Shown here: one piece after another, positions 47,390 through 47,488 of the stretch
Numbering within the stretch: the stretch's first letter is position 1
How the letters are laid out: each line of letters starts with the position of its first letter
From: Oscillospiraceae bacterium
GTDB taxonomy: Bacteria; Bacillota_A; Clostridia; Oscillospirales; Oscillospiraceae
Assembly (NCBI GenBank): GCA_902786615.1
Contig: CADADE010000006.1
Coordinates: forward strand, 1-47,488
DNA length: 47,488 bases
Direction: 5' to 3'
Notes under the pieces: model-generated
The model's input: the letters and a program-made list of their open reading frames with translations, nothing else
The model's database searches: none
What the model was told of the DNA's origin: nothing
Translations under genes and position numbers: made by a program

Positions 47390-47488
47390 TGGTGGAGGTG
47401 AGGGGAGTTGAACCCCTGTCCGAAAGCACTTTAACAGGAACTTCTCCGGGCGCAGACGATTGTTTGCATTCCCTCGTCCCGGCGGGAA
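47390..47488 (-). ncRNA. ssrA: tmRNA, 3' part (continues beyond the window)
   Basis: The minus strand ends in CCTCCACCA at 47390. Before it lies the TPsiC-like arm CAGGGGTTCAACTCCCCTCA, preceded by GCTTTCGGA; this arm and acceptor end are typical of tmRNA rather than of a normal tRNA, because no anticodon arm follows. tmRNA rescues stalled ribosomes by trans-translation with SmpB. Only about 99 bases are inside the window; the tag-coding part and 5' end lie outside. A strong terminator follows directly. Confidence 0.9.

Overview
The window looks like a chromosomal segment of a GC-rich, low-oxygen Firmicute, most likely a gut Clostridia of the Oscillospiraceae type (inference). The grounds are strong AGGAGG-type ribosome binding sites, sigma-A promoters with 17-base spacers, many lipoproteins, ABC and sodium-driven transporters, cyclic-di-GMP genes, and GC-rich genes separated by hairpin-rich repeats. 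There is no rRNA or tRNA gene. The 3' part of a tmRNA gene lies at the right edge. No phage, integron, IS transposase or CRISPR array was recognised.

Layout. 1-9.2 kb, all on the minus strand: a truncated amidohydrolase, a zinc-ribbon membrane protein with a degenerate NERD-like domain, a secreted LysM protein, a coupled VWA/MoxR-ATPase pair, a DUF559 endonuclease-like gene bounded by hairpin repeats, a two-TM protein and a CstA transporter. 9.4-16.5 kb, plus strand: an EAL phosphodiesterase, a GGDEF cyclase, a lipoprotein, a HicB/HicA toxin-antitoxin pair between 69-bp direct repeats, and an orphan PTS IIC-like permease. 16.5-18.6 kb, minus: a two-component system. 18.6-23.0 kb, plus: a very large solute-binding lipoprotein and two sugar-type ABC permeases with no ATPase. 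23.4-26.2 kb: a HlyD-like adaptor coupled to a MacB-type periplasmic domain protein that lacks the permease part. 26.2-33.7 kb: surE, phnD, phnC, two phnE genes, a metallophosphatase and an uncharacterised P-loop protein, which together look like uptake and dephosphorylation of a phosphorylated compound. 33.8-37.1 kb: a membrane-anchored protein, a D-Ala-D-Ala carboxypeptidase and a VanZ-VOC fusion. 37.1-42.2 kb: an alanine/sodium symporter, a ParB/Noc-like protein, a phosphodiester glycosidase lipoprotein and a TlpA-type thioredoxin fused to a membrane domain. 42.4-47.5 kb is visibly richer in AT: a GGDEF-REC-GGDEF hybrid, an acyl-CoA synthetase divergent from a small XRE regulator, an array of four 7-bp iterons, and ssrA.

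The most unusual features are: (1) a family of compound hairpin elements placed just after stop codons, one pair of which supplies both the ribosome binding site and the stop codon of the DUF559 gene, resembling the REP/RAYT arrangement; (2) the hicBA module between two copies of a 69-bp terminator-plus-promoter unit; (3) the GAACGAT iteron array beside ssrA; (4) several unusual domain combinations. Functions are assigned from recognised motifs by eye; no database search was possible.
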